Notes: generated from the sequence alone by a model not told the origin. Positions 37,346-46,705 are shown, counted from the first letter of the stretch. The stretch: 64,000 nt of DNA from Microcella putealis (GCF_004216575.1 NZ_SGWW01000001.1:62001-126000); one strand, 5' to 3'. Numbers and translations are program-made.

Positions 37346-38280
37346 GCTTGGGTCCTCTTCTGGGTCAGCTTCAGCACGGTGAACGAGAGGATGAACGTGG
37401 CCAGCGCCAGCACGACCGACATGGCCGCCGCGAGAGACACGTTCGGCACCGAGGCCGTCGAGTAGATGAGCAGGTTCGGCGTGAAGTCGCTCGTCACGGT
37501 CGAGGTGAAGCTTCGGAAGACCTGCGGTTCGGCGAGCAGCTGCAACGTGCCGATGATCGAGAAGATGCCGGTGAGGACCAGAGCGGGCACCACCAGCGGA
37601 ATCTTGATCGACCACGCGATGCGCACCTGGCCGGCGCCGTCGAGCCGGGCGGCCTCGTAGATTTCTTGCGGGATCGCGAGCAGGGCCGAGTAGATGATCA
37701 GCATGTTGTAGCCGACGTAGACCCAGGTGACAACGTTGGCGATCGACCACAGGACGAACTCGCCCGAGAGGAACGGCACGGCTCGCGTGAGGTCGGTGAA
37801 GGGAGAGAGGTTTGGCGAGTAGAGAAAGCCCCACATGATCGCCGCAATGACGCCGGGCACCGCGTAGGGAGCGAAGAACGCCAGGCGGAAGAACTTGGTA
37901 CCGCGCACGAGCGGCGAGTCGAGCAGCAGCGCGAGGATCAGCGCGATGCCGAGCATGATCGGAACCTGCACGACGCCGAACAGCATCACGCGACTGATCG
38001 ACTGCCAGAACGCCTCGTTTTCGAACACCGAGATGTACTGACTGAAGCCGCCGAAGACCTGTCGCGCGGCTCCGAACGTGCCGTCCCGCTCGACGACAAG
38101 AGTCGACTGGTATACCGCGTAGCCGATCGGGATCACGTAGAACAGCGCGAACAGCACGCCGAACGGCGCGAGGAAGAAGGCGAGCGCGCCGCGGTGGCGC
38201 ACAGCCTTCGAGGCCTGCTTCGCGCCGCCCTTCCGTGCGGGCGACGCGCCGGTCTGCGGTGACCGGGTTGTCGTAGTCAT
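37342..38280 (-). CDS. ABC sugar transporter permease, MalF type
   Basis: This gene encodes 312 aa. A charged N-terminus of about 27 residues is followed by six membrane segments. The EAA loop EIYEAARLDGAGQVRIAW lies near 200. ATG 38280 overlaps the GH42 stop by 4 bp (ATGA), and the stop overlaps malG by 4 bp, so GH42, malF and malG are translated as a coupled unit. The frame continues further upstream, but only as read-through of the GH42 gene in another frame. Confidence 0.93.
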   Translation of the reverse strand: MTTTTRSPQTGASPARKGGAKQASKAVRHRGALAFFLAPFGVLFALFYVIPIGYAVYQSTLVVERDGTFGAARQVFGGFSQYISVFENEAFWQSISRVMLFGVVQVPIMLGIALILALLLDSPLVRGTKFFRLAFFAPYAVPGVIAAIMWGFLYSPNLSPFTDLTRAVPFLSGEFVLWSIANVVTWVYVGYNMLIIYSALLAIPQEIYEAARLDGAGQVRIAWSIKIPLVVPALVLTGIFSIIGTLQLLAEPQVFRSFTSTVTSDFTPNLLIYSTASVPNVSLAAAMSVVLALATFILSFTVLKLTQKRTQA

Positions 38281-40328
38281 GCGGACTCCTTCTCGTGCTC
38301 GACGGTGAGCGGGGTGCGGACGACGACGGCGGTGCCGGGAGCGACCGGGGCGCCGGAGGTTATGTGCTCGCCCGTCAGCAGGTCGATTCCGGCGACGGGT
38401 GCCGCAATCGCGTCTGCACCGTGGTTGATGAGGAAGGTGTAGCGGTTCTGAGGGCCCCGACGCACCACCAGGTCGGCGTCGGGACCCACCGCGGTGGTGG
38501 TAACCGCGGCAGCCTCGCACACCTGGGACAGCAGGCGGGCGAGAGCGTCCCCGTCGAGCATCGTGCCGACGTACCAGGCCGATGCGTCGCCGATCTGGCG
38601 ACGCGTGACGGCGGGACGTCCGGCGGCGGGCCCCGAAAGGAATGTGTCGTGAGCAACGGCGGTACCGAGACGGATGCTGTCGGCCCAGATGCGCGCATCC
38701 GCCCCGCTCGCGAGACGCACCGTCTCGTTCGCGGCGAGCGGCTGGAACTCGTCAATAACGATGCCCAGAAGCTCGCGGAAGGCGCCGGGGTAGCCGCCCA
38801 GCCGGATGGCGTCGGTCTCGTCGGCGATGCCGCTAAACGGGGTGATGACGACGTGGGTGCCGGCCGCGACGGCGGCCTCAACGGCGGCGACGTCGGCGTC
38901 GCTCGGGGCGTAGAACGTCGGCAGGATCACGAGCTCGTACCCCGTGAGTTCGCCGCCCGGGCGCACCATGTCGACCGTGACCCCGAGAGCACGCAGGGCG
39001 TTCGCGTAGCGGTGCGCCTCGCTCAGGTAGGACAGCAGCGAGGTGGGGTGCGCCTCACCCTCGGCGGCCCACCACTGCTGCCAGCCGACGACCATCGCGA
39101 CGCTCGCCTCGACGCGGCTGCCGGTGACCTCATCGAGACGGTCGAGCATGCCGGACAGGGCGACGGAGGAGCGCCACCCGTCGGAGTCGGTGCCGCCGTG
39201 GGGGAGGAGGGCCGAGTGAAACTTCTCGGCGCCCCGCTGCGATTGGCGCCACTGGAAGAAGCAGATGCTGTCGGCGCCGCGCGCCACGTGCGTCAGCGCG
39301 GTCAGCTGCAGTTCGGCCGGCGACTTGGCGTGGTTGACGGGCTGCCAGCTCACGGCGCTCGTGGAGGTCTCCATGAGCATCCAGGGGCCGCCGTCGGCGA
39401 GCCCGCGTGTGAGGTCAGCGCTGAAGGCAAGCTCGGCGATCGGGTCGTCGAGGCGGTGGTCGAGGTAGTGGTCGTTCGCGATGAGGTCGAGATCGGCCGT
39501 CCAGCTCCAGTAGTCCTGCGTCTGGATGTGCGCGGTGACCATGAGGTTGGTGGTGACGGGCGCGCTCGAGTGGCGTTCGATCACCGCACGCTCGGCACGG
39601 TAGTAGTCGAGCAGAGCGTCGGAGCTGAAGCGCTGGAAGTCGAGCTGGTGCGCGGGGTTTCCGGCCGAGCGGGTGCGGCGCGGCGGCACGACATCGCCCC
39701 ACTGGCTGTAGCGCTGGCTCCAAAAGGCCGTTCCCCAGGCGTGGTTCAGAGCCTCAATCGTGCCGTAGTGGGCCTCGAGCCAGCGACGGAACGCGTGGGC
39801 CGACGTCTCGCAGTAGCAGTGCGCGTTGTGGCAGCCGAGCTCGTTCGAGACGTGCCACAGGGCCAGAGCGGGGTGCTCGCCGTAGCGTTCGGCGACGCGC
39901 TCGACGAGGGCAAGCGCGTGCTCGCGGAAAACGGGGGAGCTCGGGCACCACGCCTGGCGGCCGCCCGGCCATGCCGTGACGCCGTCAGCGTCGACCGGCA
40001 GGATCGACGGCTCGATGCGCGACAGCCACGGCGGCGCCGAGGAGGTGCCGGTGCCGAGGTTGAGGCGGATCCCCGCCTCGTGCAGCAAGGCGATGATCGC
40101 GTCGAGGTTCGTGAAGTCGTACGTGCCCGGCTCTGTTTCGAGCTGCGCCCAGCCGAAGATGTTGATCGCCACGAGGTCAACGCCGAGCTCGCGCATGAGG
40201 GCGACGTCTTCGCGCCAGACCTCTGGGCTCCACTGCTCGGGGTTGTAGTCGCAGCCGAGCAGAACGTGGCCCGCCGGATAGCCGCGCACCAGCTCGGGTG
40301 CGGTGCGGGTGGCGGGGGTGATGCTCAC
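38277..40328 (-). CDS. Beta-galactosidase, GH42
   Basis: This gene encodes 683 aa. It hydrolyses terminal beta-galactosides in the cytosol. The N-terminus GCDYNPEQWSPEVWREDV is characteristic of GH42. Acid/base E163 lies in WHVSNELG, nucleophile E320 in WMLMETSTSAVSW, and the zinc-site cysteines are C128, C166, C171 and C173. The trimerisation and C-terminal domains follow. GTG 40328 with AAAGGG about 6 nt upstream is chosen. It is the first gene of the galactoside operon, controlled by the promoter at 40470-40499 and two LacI-type operators. Confidence 0.93.
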   Translation of the reverse strand: MSITPATRTAPELVRGYPAGHVLLGCDYNPEQWSPEVWREDVALMRELGVDLVAINIFGWAQLETEPGTYDFTNLDAIIALLHEAGIRLNLGTGTSSAPPWLSRIEPSILPVDADGVTAWPGGRQAWCPSSPVFREHALALVERVAERYGEHPALALWHVSNELGCHNAHCYCETSAHAFRRWLEAHYGTIEALNHAWGTAFWSQRYSQWGDVVPPRRTRSAGNPAHQLDFQRFSSDALLDYYRAERAVIERHSSAPVTTNLMVTAHIQTQDYWSWTADLDLIANDHYLDHRLDDPIAELAFSADLTRGLADGGPWMLMETSTSAVSWQPVNHAKSPAELQLTALTHVARGADSICFFQWRQSQRGAEKFHSALLPHGGTDSDGWRSSVALSGMLDRLDEVTGSRVEASVAMVVGWQQWWAAEGEAHPTSLLSYLSEAHRYANALRALGVTVDMVRPGGELTGYELVILPTFYAPSDADVAAVEAAVAAGTHVVITPFSGIADETDAIRLGGYPGAFRELLGIVIDEFQPLAANETVRLASGADARIWADSIRLGTAVAHDTFLSGPAAGRPAVTRRQIGDASAWYVGTMLDGDALARLLSQVCEAAAVTTTAVGPDADLVVRRGPQNRYTFLINHGADAIAAPVAGIDLLTGEHITSGAPVAPGTAVVVRTPLTVEHEKESA

Positions 40329-40408
40329 GGCAGCCCTTTCGGTCTGGGAGGTCAACGACGGTGTTGCTCCGCCTCGTGGTCTCTCACCCCATCGCCCTCG
40401 GCGGTCGT

Positions 40409-40426
40409 TCTGTGAACGTGCACAGA
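40409..40426. promoter_or_regulatory. LacI-family operator, downstream copy (O2)
   Basis: TCTGTGAAC/GTGCACAGA is an 18-bp palindrome with one mismatch to the O1 half-site. Its centre is 46 bp from that of O1, which could allow looping. Confidence 0.7.
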
Positions 40427-40454
40427 GAGCGATGAAGAAAAAGACCCCGGAGGA

Positions 40455-40472
40455 TCTGTGAGCGCTCACAGA
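40455..40472. promoter_or_regulatory. LacI-family operator, perfect copy (O1)
   Basis: TCTGTGAGC/GCTCACAGA is a perfect 18-bp palindrome with a central CG, the LacI/GalR-type geometry. It overlaps the downstream end of the -10 and covers the predicted start site of the GH42 operon. Confidence 0.85.
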
Positions 40473-40499
40473 ATAAGAACGGGCTGCAGCGCGTGTCAA
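40470..40499 (-). promoter_or_regulatory. Promoter of the galactoside operon
   Basis: On the minus strand, -35 TTGACA (40499-40494) and -10 TATTCT (40475-40470) are separated by 18 bp. This is the best full promoter in the window. The leader to GTG 40328 would be about 135 nt. Confidence 0.75.
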
Positions 40500-40535
40500 C
40501 CACCAATTGGCAATCGGCGTGTCGCGCCGCGTGGA

Positions 40536-40541
40536 TACACT
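40536..40541 (+). promoter_or_regulatory. Leaderless-type -10 for the lacI-like gene
   Basis: TACACT, 6 nt before GTG 40548, with no ribosome-binding site between. Confidence 0.5.
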
Positions 40542-40547
40542 GACCCC

Positions 40548-41570
40548 GTGTCTGAGACCCGCACCCGCCCAAAGCGCGCCACGATCTTCGACGTGGCCGC
40601 CGAGGCGGGGGTGTCGCGCGGCACCGTGTCGCGCGTGCTGAACGGCGAACCATACGTGTCGCAGTCGGCCCGCGAAGCGATTGAGGCCGCGATCGACAAG
40701 GTCGGCTACGTGCGCAACACGGCAGCCCGCAACCTGGCGACTCAGACGTCGGGGGCCGTCGCGCTGATCGTGCACGAGCCGCATGCGGTCTTCGTCGAAG
40801 ACCCCAACATCGGCGCAATCTTGCTCGGCACCAACACCGCGCTGAGCGATGCCGACTACCAACTCGTCTCGCTGATCATCGACAGCGATCGCGACACCGA
40901 CCGCGTGGTCTCGTATCTGGGAGGGGGCTTCGTCGATGGCGCCATCGTGGTGTCGGCCCGCGAAGACGACCCGATCACGGCGGCGCTCGAGCGCCTGCAC
41001 ATTCCCACCGTTCTCGTCGGTCGCCCCGAAACGGCGCCGGAGTTACCGTCGGTCTCGATCGACAACCGCACTGCCGCCCGCGACATCACCGAGCGGCTCG
41101 TGAGCACCGGTCGCCGGCGCATCGGCATGATCGCGGCCGCACTCGACCGCGACTCGGGTCGCGATCGTCTCGCCGGCTTCCGGGATGCTCTGGGCGACGC
41201 GTTCGATGACGCACTCGTCGTCGAGGTCCCCCTGTATTCGTTCCATTCCGGCCAGGAGGGCATGCGGCAGTTGCTCCGCCGCGCGCCCGATCTCGACGGA
41301 ATCTTCGCGGCATCGGACGCGATCGCGGCGGGCGCGGTCGACGTCCTCAAGGAGGCCGGGAAGCGCATCCCGAACGATGTCGGCGTCGTGGGCTTCGACG
41401 ACAGCGCGTGGGCCTTGCGGTGCCAGCCGGCGCTGTCGACCGTGCGGCAGCCCGCCGGCGCGCTGGGCGCCCGAGCCGCCGAACTGGTGCTCGACGAGAT
41501 TCGCCGCGGCGAGCGCCAGCGCGGTGTCGTGCTGCTGCCGACGGAAGTGGTCTGGCGGGACTCGGCCTAA
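40548..41570 (+). CDS. LacI-family transcriptional regulator (galactoside operon)
   Basis: This gene encodes 340 aa. The N-terminal helix-turn-helix ATIFDVAAEAGVSRGTVSRVLNGE spans about residues 11-34, with the hinge helix NLATQTSG near 64. The periplasmic-binding-like effector domain follows, with DNRTAARDITERLVSTGRRRIG near 165 and VGVVGFDDSAWALRCQPALSTVRQ near 280. GTG 40548 is chosen; the longer open frame from 40458 runs through the operator. It is divergent from the GH42 operon, whose promoter carries the two palindromic operators, so it is very likely their repressor. The inducer is probably a galactoside or galactose (inference). Confidence 0.93.
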   Translation: MSETRTRPKRATIFDVAAEAGVSRGTVSRVLNGEPYVSQSAREAIEAAIDKVGYVRNTAARNLATQTSGAVALIVHEPHAVFVEDPNIGAILLGTNTALSDADYQLVSLIIDSDRDTDRVVSYLGGGFVDGAIVVSAREDDPITAALERLHIPTVLVGRPETAPELPSVSIDNRTAARDITERLVSTGRRRIGMIAAALDRDSGRDRLAGFRDALGDAFDDALVVEVPLYSFHSGQEGMRQLLRRAPDLDGIFAASDAIAAGAVDVLKEAGKRIPNDVGVVGFDDSAWALRCQPALSTVRQPAGALGARAAELVLDEIRRGERQRGVVLLPTEVVWRDSA

Positions 41571-41583
41571 GCCGGCACCACAG

Positions 41584-42369
41584 CTAGTCGCGCGTGCCGC
41601 GGGGGTGCGCCAGGGTCGAGCGCTTCGCCTGAATGAGGTCGCCAGACGACTGGTGGCGAATGCGGCGCAGTACCCACGGCACGAGATACTCGCGCGCCCA
41701 GCCGATGTCGTCGGTGCGGGCCTTGCGCCACGACTGACGGGGCAGCGGCTCGGGGTGGCGCGGTTCGAGACCGTGATCGATGCCGAGCGCCTCAAGCATC
41801 GCGATCGCGATGGTGTGATGGCCGAGCGGCGAAAAGTGCAGGCGGTCGCGATCCCACATCTGCGGATCGCGCAACTGACGCAGCGCCCACATGTCGACGA
41901 CGATCGCGTCGTGCCTCGCGGCCACGGCCCGCAGGTTCTCGTTGTAGATCGCGACCTTGCCGCGAATGCGCCGCATCACCGGCGTCATGCCGATGTCGGG
42001 GCCGTTGAACATCACGACGGTCGCGTCGTCGCGCCGCAGACGCGCCACGGCGTCATCAAAGCGGCTCGCCACCTCGTCGGGGTCGGTGCCGGGGCGGATG
42101 ATGTCGTTGCCGCCGCCGGAGATGCTGATGAGGTCGGGCCGAAGCTCGAGCGCCGGCTCGATCTGCTCGTCGGTGATCTGCCCGAGCAGGCGGCCGCGAA
42201 TGGCGAGGTTGGCGTACGCGAAGTCATCGGTCTGGTCGGCGAGCACCTCGGCGACGCGGTCGGCCCAGCCGCGGTGGCCGCCCGGGCTCTGGGGCTCAGG
42301 GTCGCCGATGCCCTCGGTGAACGAGTCACCAATTGCCACGTAGCGAGACCAGGGGTGGAGCTGAGTCAT
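41584..42369 (-). CDS. SGNH/GDSL hydrolase
   Basis: This gene encodes 261 aa. Block I YVAIGDSFTEG has nucleophile Ser16; block III SGGGNDI lies near 86, and block V DRDRLHFSPLGHH near 175 carries the Asp and His. No signal peptide is visible, so it is probably cytosolic. Substrate is unknown (an esterase or acyl hydrolase). ATG 42369 is chosen over GTG 42375. The C-terminal 40 residues are basic (WVLRRIRHQSSGDLIQAKRS). It is convergent with the LacI-type gene. Confidence 0.9.
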   Translation of the reverse strand: MTQLHPWSRYVAIGDSFTEGIGDPEPQSPGGHRGWADRVAEVLADQTDDFAYANLAIRGRLLGQITDEQIEPALELRPDLISISGGGNDIIRPGTDPDEVASRFDDAVARLRRDDATVVMFNGPDIGMTPVMRRIRGKVAIYNENLRAVAARHDAIVVDMWALRQLRDPQMWDRDRLHFSPLGHHTIAIAMLEALGIDHGLEPRHPEPLPRQSWRKARTDDIGWAREYLVPWVLRRIRHQSSGDLIQAKRSTLAHPRGTRD

Positions 42370-42455
42370 ACCCACCAGCGTGGCAGATGGGCTGGTCAGG
42401 GCGCATCCGCCGCGCGACGGACTCCCACGTCAGACCGCGGTGCGAGGATCATCGG

Positions 42456-43718
42456 GTGAGCAAGCAGGACGGATCGAGGCGGCAGGTCACCGAGCAGCCG
42501 AGCGATGACGCGAGTGCGCGCATCCTGCATCTCGATATGGACGCCTTTTTCGCGTCGGTCGAACTGCTCGACAAACCCGAACTTCGCGGCAAGCCCGTCA
42601 TCGTCGGGCATCGCGGGCACCGCTCGGTCGTGACGGCCGCCACCTACGAGGCGCGGGCCTTCGGGGTGAACTCAGCGATGCCGATGGCGGTGGCCCTGCG
42701 ACGCTGCCCGCAGGCCGTCGTGCTTGAGCCGCACTACGACCGCTACGTGCACTTTTCGAAGCGGGTGATGGACATCCTCGGCGACGTGACGCCGCTCGTC
42801 GAGCCACTCAGCATCGACGAAGCGTTTCTCGACGTCGGCGGCTCGCGCGCGCTGTTCGGGCCGCCGTGGCACATCGGGCGGATGCTGCGCGAGCGCATCA
42901 GGGACGACACCGGCCTCGTCGCCTCGGTGGGCGCCGCGTCGACCAAGTTCGTCGCGAAGCTCGCCTCCTCGCGCGCGAAGCCCGACGGGCTGCTCGTGGT
43001 GCCGCACGAGCAGACACTGAGCTTCCTGCACCCGCTGCCGATCAGCGCGCTCTGGGGCGTCGGGAAGGCGACGGAGGAGCGCCTCGCGCGGCTGGGTCTG
43101 CGCACCGTCGGCGACGTCGCGAACACTCCCGTTGATGCGCTGCGGCGCGCGATCGGCGAGGCCGGCGCGGCGAAACTGCACGCACTTGCCTGGGCGCGCG
43201 ACCCGCGCTCCGTCACCCCCGAGCGCGCCGAGAAGTCGATCGGCCACGAGTCAACCTACGAGCGCGACCTGCTCGAGCAGGAGGCCATCGACCGCGAGCT
43301 GCTGCGGCTCGCCGACGGCGTGGCGCGGCGCCTGCGGCGGGCCGGCTTCGTCGCGCGCACGATCGCCGTCAAGGTGCGCTTCGGCGACTTCACCACGCTG
43401 ACGCGCTCGCAGACGCTCGGCGAGCCGACTGACGTCGCGCAGCGCATCGCGCAGGAGGCGCGAGCGCTGTTTCGGGCGGCGCACACCGACGGTCGGGGCA
43501 TCCGCCTGCTGGGCGTCCGCGGTGAGAACCTGCTGCCCACCGGGCAGGTCGAGCGGGGTCTCTGGGACGACGACGAGGGCTGGCGCGAGACGGAGGAAAC
43601 GATGGATGCGCTCACCGCGCGCTTCGGGAACGCCGCGATCCAGCGGGCGAGCCATTTGGGCTCAGAGGGGCGCCGGCGCTCGGCTCGGTCGAGCCGCGAT
43701 GTCAGTCCCAGCGACTAG
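42456..43718 (+). CDS. dinB: DNA polymerase IV
   Basis: This gene encodes 420 aa of Y-family translesion polymerase. The first metal site LHLDMDAFFASVE (D27, D29) and the second SIDEAFLDVGG (D121, E122) are intact, so it should be active. The helix-hairpin-helix region GVGKATEERLARLGLRTVGD lies near 195. The C-terminus ends in a Ser/Arg-rich tail without an obvious QLxLF clamp motif. GTG 42456 (VSKQDGSRRQV) is chosen because the upstream frame is unconserved. I see no LexA box upstream. A helicase gene begins 13 bp after its stop. Confidence 0.93.
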   Translation: MSKQDGSRRQVTEQPSDDASARILHLDMDAFFASVELLDKPELRGKPVIVGHRGHRSVVTAATYEARAFGVNSAMPMAVALRRCPQAVVLEPHYDRYVHFSKRVMDILGDVTPLVEPLSIDEAFLDVGGSRALFGPPWHIGRMLRERIRDDTGLVASVGAASTKFVAKLASSRAKPDGLLVVPHEQTLSFLHPLPISALWGVGKATEERLARLGLRTVGDVANTPVDALRRAIGEAGAAKLHALAWARDPRSVTPERAEKSIGHESTYERDLLEQEAIDRELLRLADGVARRLRRAGFVARTIAVKVRFGDFTTLTRSQTLGEPTDVAQRIAQEARALFRAAHTDGRGIRLLGVRGENLLPTGQVERGLWDDDEGWRETEETMDALTARFGNAAIQRASHLGSEGRRRSARSSRDVSPSD

Positions 43719-43721
43719 GGT
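43716..43721 (+). promoter_or_regulatory. Leaderless-type -10 for the helicase
   Basis: TAGGGT, 9 nt before GTG 43731; its TAG is also the dinB stop. Confidence 0.4.
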
Positions 43722-43730
43722 TTTGTCACC

Positions 43731-45518
43731 GTGACAGCCTCCTTCCGCGCCGCCCCACACGTGGGCACCTTCGCGGCCGAGCACCTGTCTCCCTCCTACC
43801 CCGAGCGCGCCGCCCGCGGTACCGCGAGTCGTCTGCGCGCCTGGCAGGCCGAGGCGCTCGACCGCTACTTTGAGACCGAACCACGTGACTTCTTGGCCGC
43901 GGCCACGCCGGGGGCCGGCAAGACCACCTTCGCCCTGAGGCTCGCGACCGAACTGCTCGCGCGCCGCACCGTCGACCGCGTGATGGTGGTCGCCCCTACC
44001 GAGCACCTCAAGAAGCAGTGGGCCGACGCCGCGCACCGCGTCGGTATTCGCCTCGACCCCGGTTTTCGCAACTCGTCGGGCGGCATCGCGCGTGCTTTTC
44101 ACGGTGTCGCCGTGACGTACGCGCAGGTGGCAGCAAAGCCGTACCTGCACCAGACCCTCACCGACCAGGTGCCGACGCTCGTCATTCTCGACGAGGTGCA
44201 CCACGGCGGCGACGCCCTCAGCTGGGGAGACGCCATTCGCGACGCCTACGCCGGGGCGACGCGCCGGCTGTCCCTCACCGGCACCCCCTTCCGCAGCGAC
44301 ACCGCGCCCATTCCCTTCGTGCGCTACGAGCCGAACGATGAGGGCATCCGCATGTCGGCGACCGACTACAACTACGGCTACGGGCGGGCCCTTCGCGACG
44401 GCGTCGTTCGCCCCGTGCTCTTCATGAGCTACGCCGGGCGCATGCGGTGGCGCACCACCACCGGCGATGAGATGGAGGCGGTGCTCGGGCAAGACGACAC
44501 CAGCGACGTCACCTCGCAGGCCTGGCGCACGGCCCTTGACCCCGAGGGGCAGTGGATGCGAGGGGTGCTCGAGGCAGCCGATCGTCGCCTCACCGAGGTA
44601 CGGCACCACGTGCCCGATGCCGGCGGCCTCGTCATCGCGACCGACCAGACCGTGGCTCGGGCGTATGCGGCGCTGCTGCACCAGATCACGGGCGAGGCCC
44701 CCACGGTCGTTCTGAGTGACGAGCAGGGCGCCTCCGAGCGCATCGAGTCGTTCAGTGCAGGCGATTCGCGGTGGCTTGTCGCCGTGCGCATGGTGTCGGA
44801 GGGCGTGGATGTTCCGCGACTGTGCGTCGGCGTCTACGCAACCAGCGCATCCACGCCCCTGTTCTTCGCCCAGGCAATTGGTCGGTTCGTGCGGGCGCGT
44901 CGGCGCGGTGAAACGGCGAGCATCTTCATTCCCAGCGTGAAGCCGATCCTGCGGCTGGCGAACGAGCTCGAGCGTGAACGCGACCACGCGCTCGACCGCG
45001 AGGGGGCGGGCGACGGTGACCTTCTCGACGACTCGCTGATCGACGACGCGAACCGCGACGAGAAGGCGAGTGACGACCTCCTCGCCGAGTACACCTTCGC
45101 CGCGCTCGAATCGACCGTGACCTTCGACAAGGTGGTGTACGAGGGCGCCGAGTTTGGGCAGCAAGCCGAGGTGGGCAGCCTGGAAGAGCTCGACTTCTTG
45201 GGGCTACCGGGCATTCTCGAACCCGACGAGGTGACGGAGCTGCTGCGCCATCGGCAGGCCCGTCAAGCGCGCCGAGCCGCCGAGCGTCCGCCCACCGCTC
45301 CCGTGTCGACGCCCGAACCGATGTACCGCTCGCTGAAAGAGCAGCGCAGCCTGCTCAACAGCCTCGTGGGCCTGCGCGCGAAGCTCACCGGTCAGCCCCA
45401 CGGCCACATTCACGCCGAGCTGCGTCGCATCTGCGGTGGGCCAGCTGTCGGGCAAGCAACGGTGGCGCAGCTGCAGGCCCGTATCGAGCTGCTGCGGCGC
45501 CAAATGCAGAGCAACTAG
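43731..45518 (+). CDS. DEAD/DEAH-box superfamily 2 helicase
   Basis: This gene encodes 595 aa. Motif I ATPGAGKTT lies at residues 58-66, motif II DEVH at 154-157, motif III SLTGTPFRSD near 183, and motif VI QAIGRFVRARRRGE near 390, so both RecA-like domains are complete. The arrangement resembles the XPB/RAD25-like or phage-type UvsW group rather than RecG or UvrB. The C-terminal 200 residues (acidic linker, then a Leu/Arg-rich helical part) are specific and unassigned. It directly follows dinB, suggesting a repair role (inference). Confidence 0.87.
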   Translation: MTASFRAAPHVGTFAAEHLSPSYPERAARGTASRLRAWQAEALDRYFETEPRDFLAAATPGAGKTTFALRLATELLARRTVDRVMVVAPTEHLKKQWADAAHRVGIRLDPGFRNSSGGIARAFHGVAVTYAQVAAKPYLHQTLTDQVPTLVILDEVHHGGDALSWGDAIRDAYAGATRRLSLTGTPFRSDTAPIPFVRYEPNDEGIRMSATDYNYGYGRALRDGVVRPVLFMSYAGRMRWRTTTGDEMEAVLGQDDTSDVTSQAWRTALDPEGQWMRGVLEAADRRLTEVRHHVPDAGGLVIATDQTVARAYAALLHQITGEAPTVVLSDEQGASERIESFSAGDSRWLVAVRMVSEGVDVPRLCVGVYATSASTPLFFAQAIGRFVRARRRGETASIFIPSVKPILRLANELERERDHALDREGAGDGDLLDDSLIDDANRDEKASDDLLAEYTFAALESTVTFDKVVYEGAEFGQQAEVGSLEELDFLGLPGILEPDEVTELLRHRQARQARRAAERPPTAPVSTPEPMYRSLKEQRSLLNSLVGLRAKLTGQPHGHIHAELRRICGGPAVGQATVAQLQARIELLRRQMQSN

Positions 45519-45571
45519 GGCTCGCACGGGGTAGGGGTCCCTTCTGCGGCAGTCTGCGGCAGGATGGCCCC

Positions 45572-46675
45572 GTGCGCGATACCCCGTATGCCCGCATTGA
45601 CGTCGCCGTGCTCGAGCAGAACCTCGCGCGAATGGCGGCTTACGCGCGAGCGCGCGGAGTGGCCCTGCGCCCCCACGCGAAGACCCACAAGTCGCCCGAC
45701 ATCGCCGCGCGGCAGCTCGCTCACGGCGCCGTGGGGCTCACCGTTGCGACGGTGGCCGAGGCCGAGGTGTTCGCCGCGCACGGCGTGGATGACCTCTTCA
45801 TCGCCTACCCGCTGTGGCTCGACGGACCGCGAGCGGCGCGGCTTGCGGGTCTCCTCACGCGTGGCCTGCGGCTGCGCGTCGGGGTGGATTCGGTGGAGGG
45901 CGTTCGGATGCTCGCCGACGCGACCGCAGACGTCGACCGCTCGCGACTGTCGGTCGCGATCGAGGTCGACTGCGGGCATCACCGCAGCGGCATAGAGCCG
46001 CACGCGGCCGGCGAACTGGCGCAGCGGGCCCACGATTCTGGACTAACGGTCGACGGCGTGTTCACCTTCCCCGGTCAGTCGTATACGCCAGACGGCATGA
46101 GCGAGGCCGCCATGGACGAGCGGCGTGCGCTCCGCGTCGCGCGGGACAGCGTGACCGCCGCGGGCCTGCCGTGTCCGCTCGTGAGCGGAGGGTCGACACC
46201 GACCACGGCCCGGGATGAACTCGCTGTCGAATCTGACGACGTGCTCACCGAACTTCGCCCCGGCGTCTACGCCCTCGGAGACGCACAACAGTGGGAGCTC
46301 GGGGTGATCGAACCCGCGTCCATCGCGTTCGGCGTCGTGACGACCATCGTCAGCCGGCGGGATGGGGAAGACGGAGCAGCGCGCCTCATCGTGGATGCGG
46401 GCAGCAAGGCGCTCGCGAGCGACCGCGCCAGCTGGGCGAGCGGGTATGGGCGCGTTGTCGAGCATCCGGATGCGCGGATCGTCGCGCTCTCGGAGCATCA
46501 CGCGACCATCGTGGTGCCTCACGGCGCCGCATCGGATCTCGCCCTCGGCGAGCGGCTGACCGTGGTGCCGAACCACGTGTGTACCGCCGTCAACCTCGTT
46601 GACGAGCTCGTCGCCGTCGGCCGACACGGCGACGAGGAACTCTGGGTCGTCGCGGCGCGCGGGGCGAACACCTAG
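45572..46675 (+). CDS. D-threonine aldolase / D-serine dehydratase-like PLP enzyme
   Basis: This gene encodes 367 aa. The fold-type III alanine-racemase-like N-domain carries the PLP lysine in RPHAKTHK (K37), followed by TVATVAEAEVFAAHG near 51. The C-terminal domain has the metal-site pattern VVPNHVCTAVNL near 330 (His and Cys), typical of D-threonine aldolase and D-serine dehydratase. It likely acts on D-hydroxy amino acids; which one is not visible. GTG 45572 is the start. Confidence 0.87.
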   Translation: MRDTPYARIDVAVLEQNLARMAAYARARGVALRPHAKTHKSPDIAARQLAHGAVGLTVATVAEAEVFAAHGVDDLFIAYPLWLDGPRAARLAGLLTRGLRLRVGVDSVEGVRMLADATADVDRSRLSVAIEVDCGHHRSGIEPHAAGELAQRAHDSGLTVDGVFTFPGQSYTPDGMSEAAMDERRALRVARDSVTAAGLPCPLVSGGSTPTTARDELAVESDDVLTELRPGVYALGDAQQWELGVIEPASIAFGVVTTIVSRRDGEDGAARLIVDAGSKALASDRASWASGYGRVVEHPDARIVALSEHHATIVVPHGAASDLALGERLTVVPNHVCTAVNLVDELVAVGRHGDEELWVVAARGANT

Positions 46676-46705
46676 CGCGGTACTGCCGCAGCGAGCGGCT
46701 GTGCC

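Noticed and set aside
42420..42456. A LexA box or leaderless -10 before dinB
   Set aside because: GAGGAT is 7 nt from the GTG but lacks the first T, and no GAAC-N4-GTTC is present.
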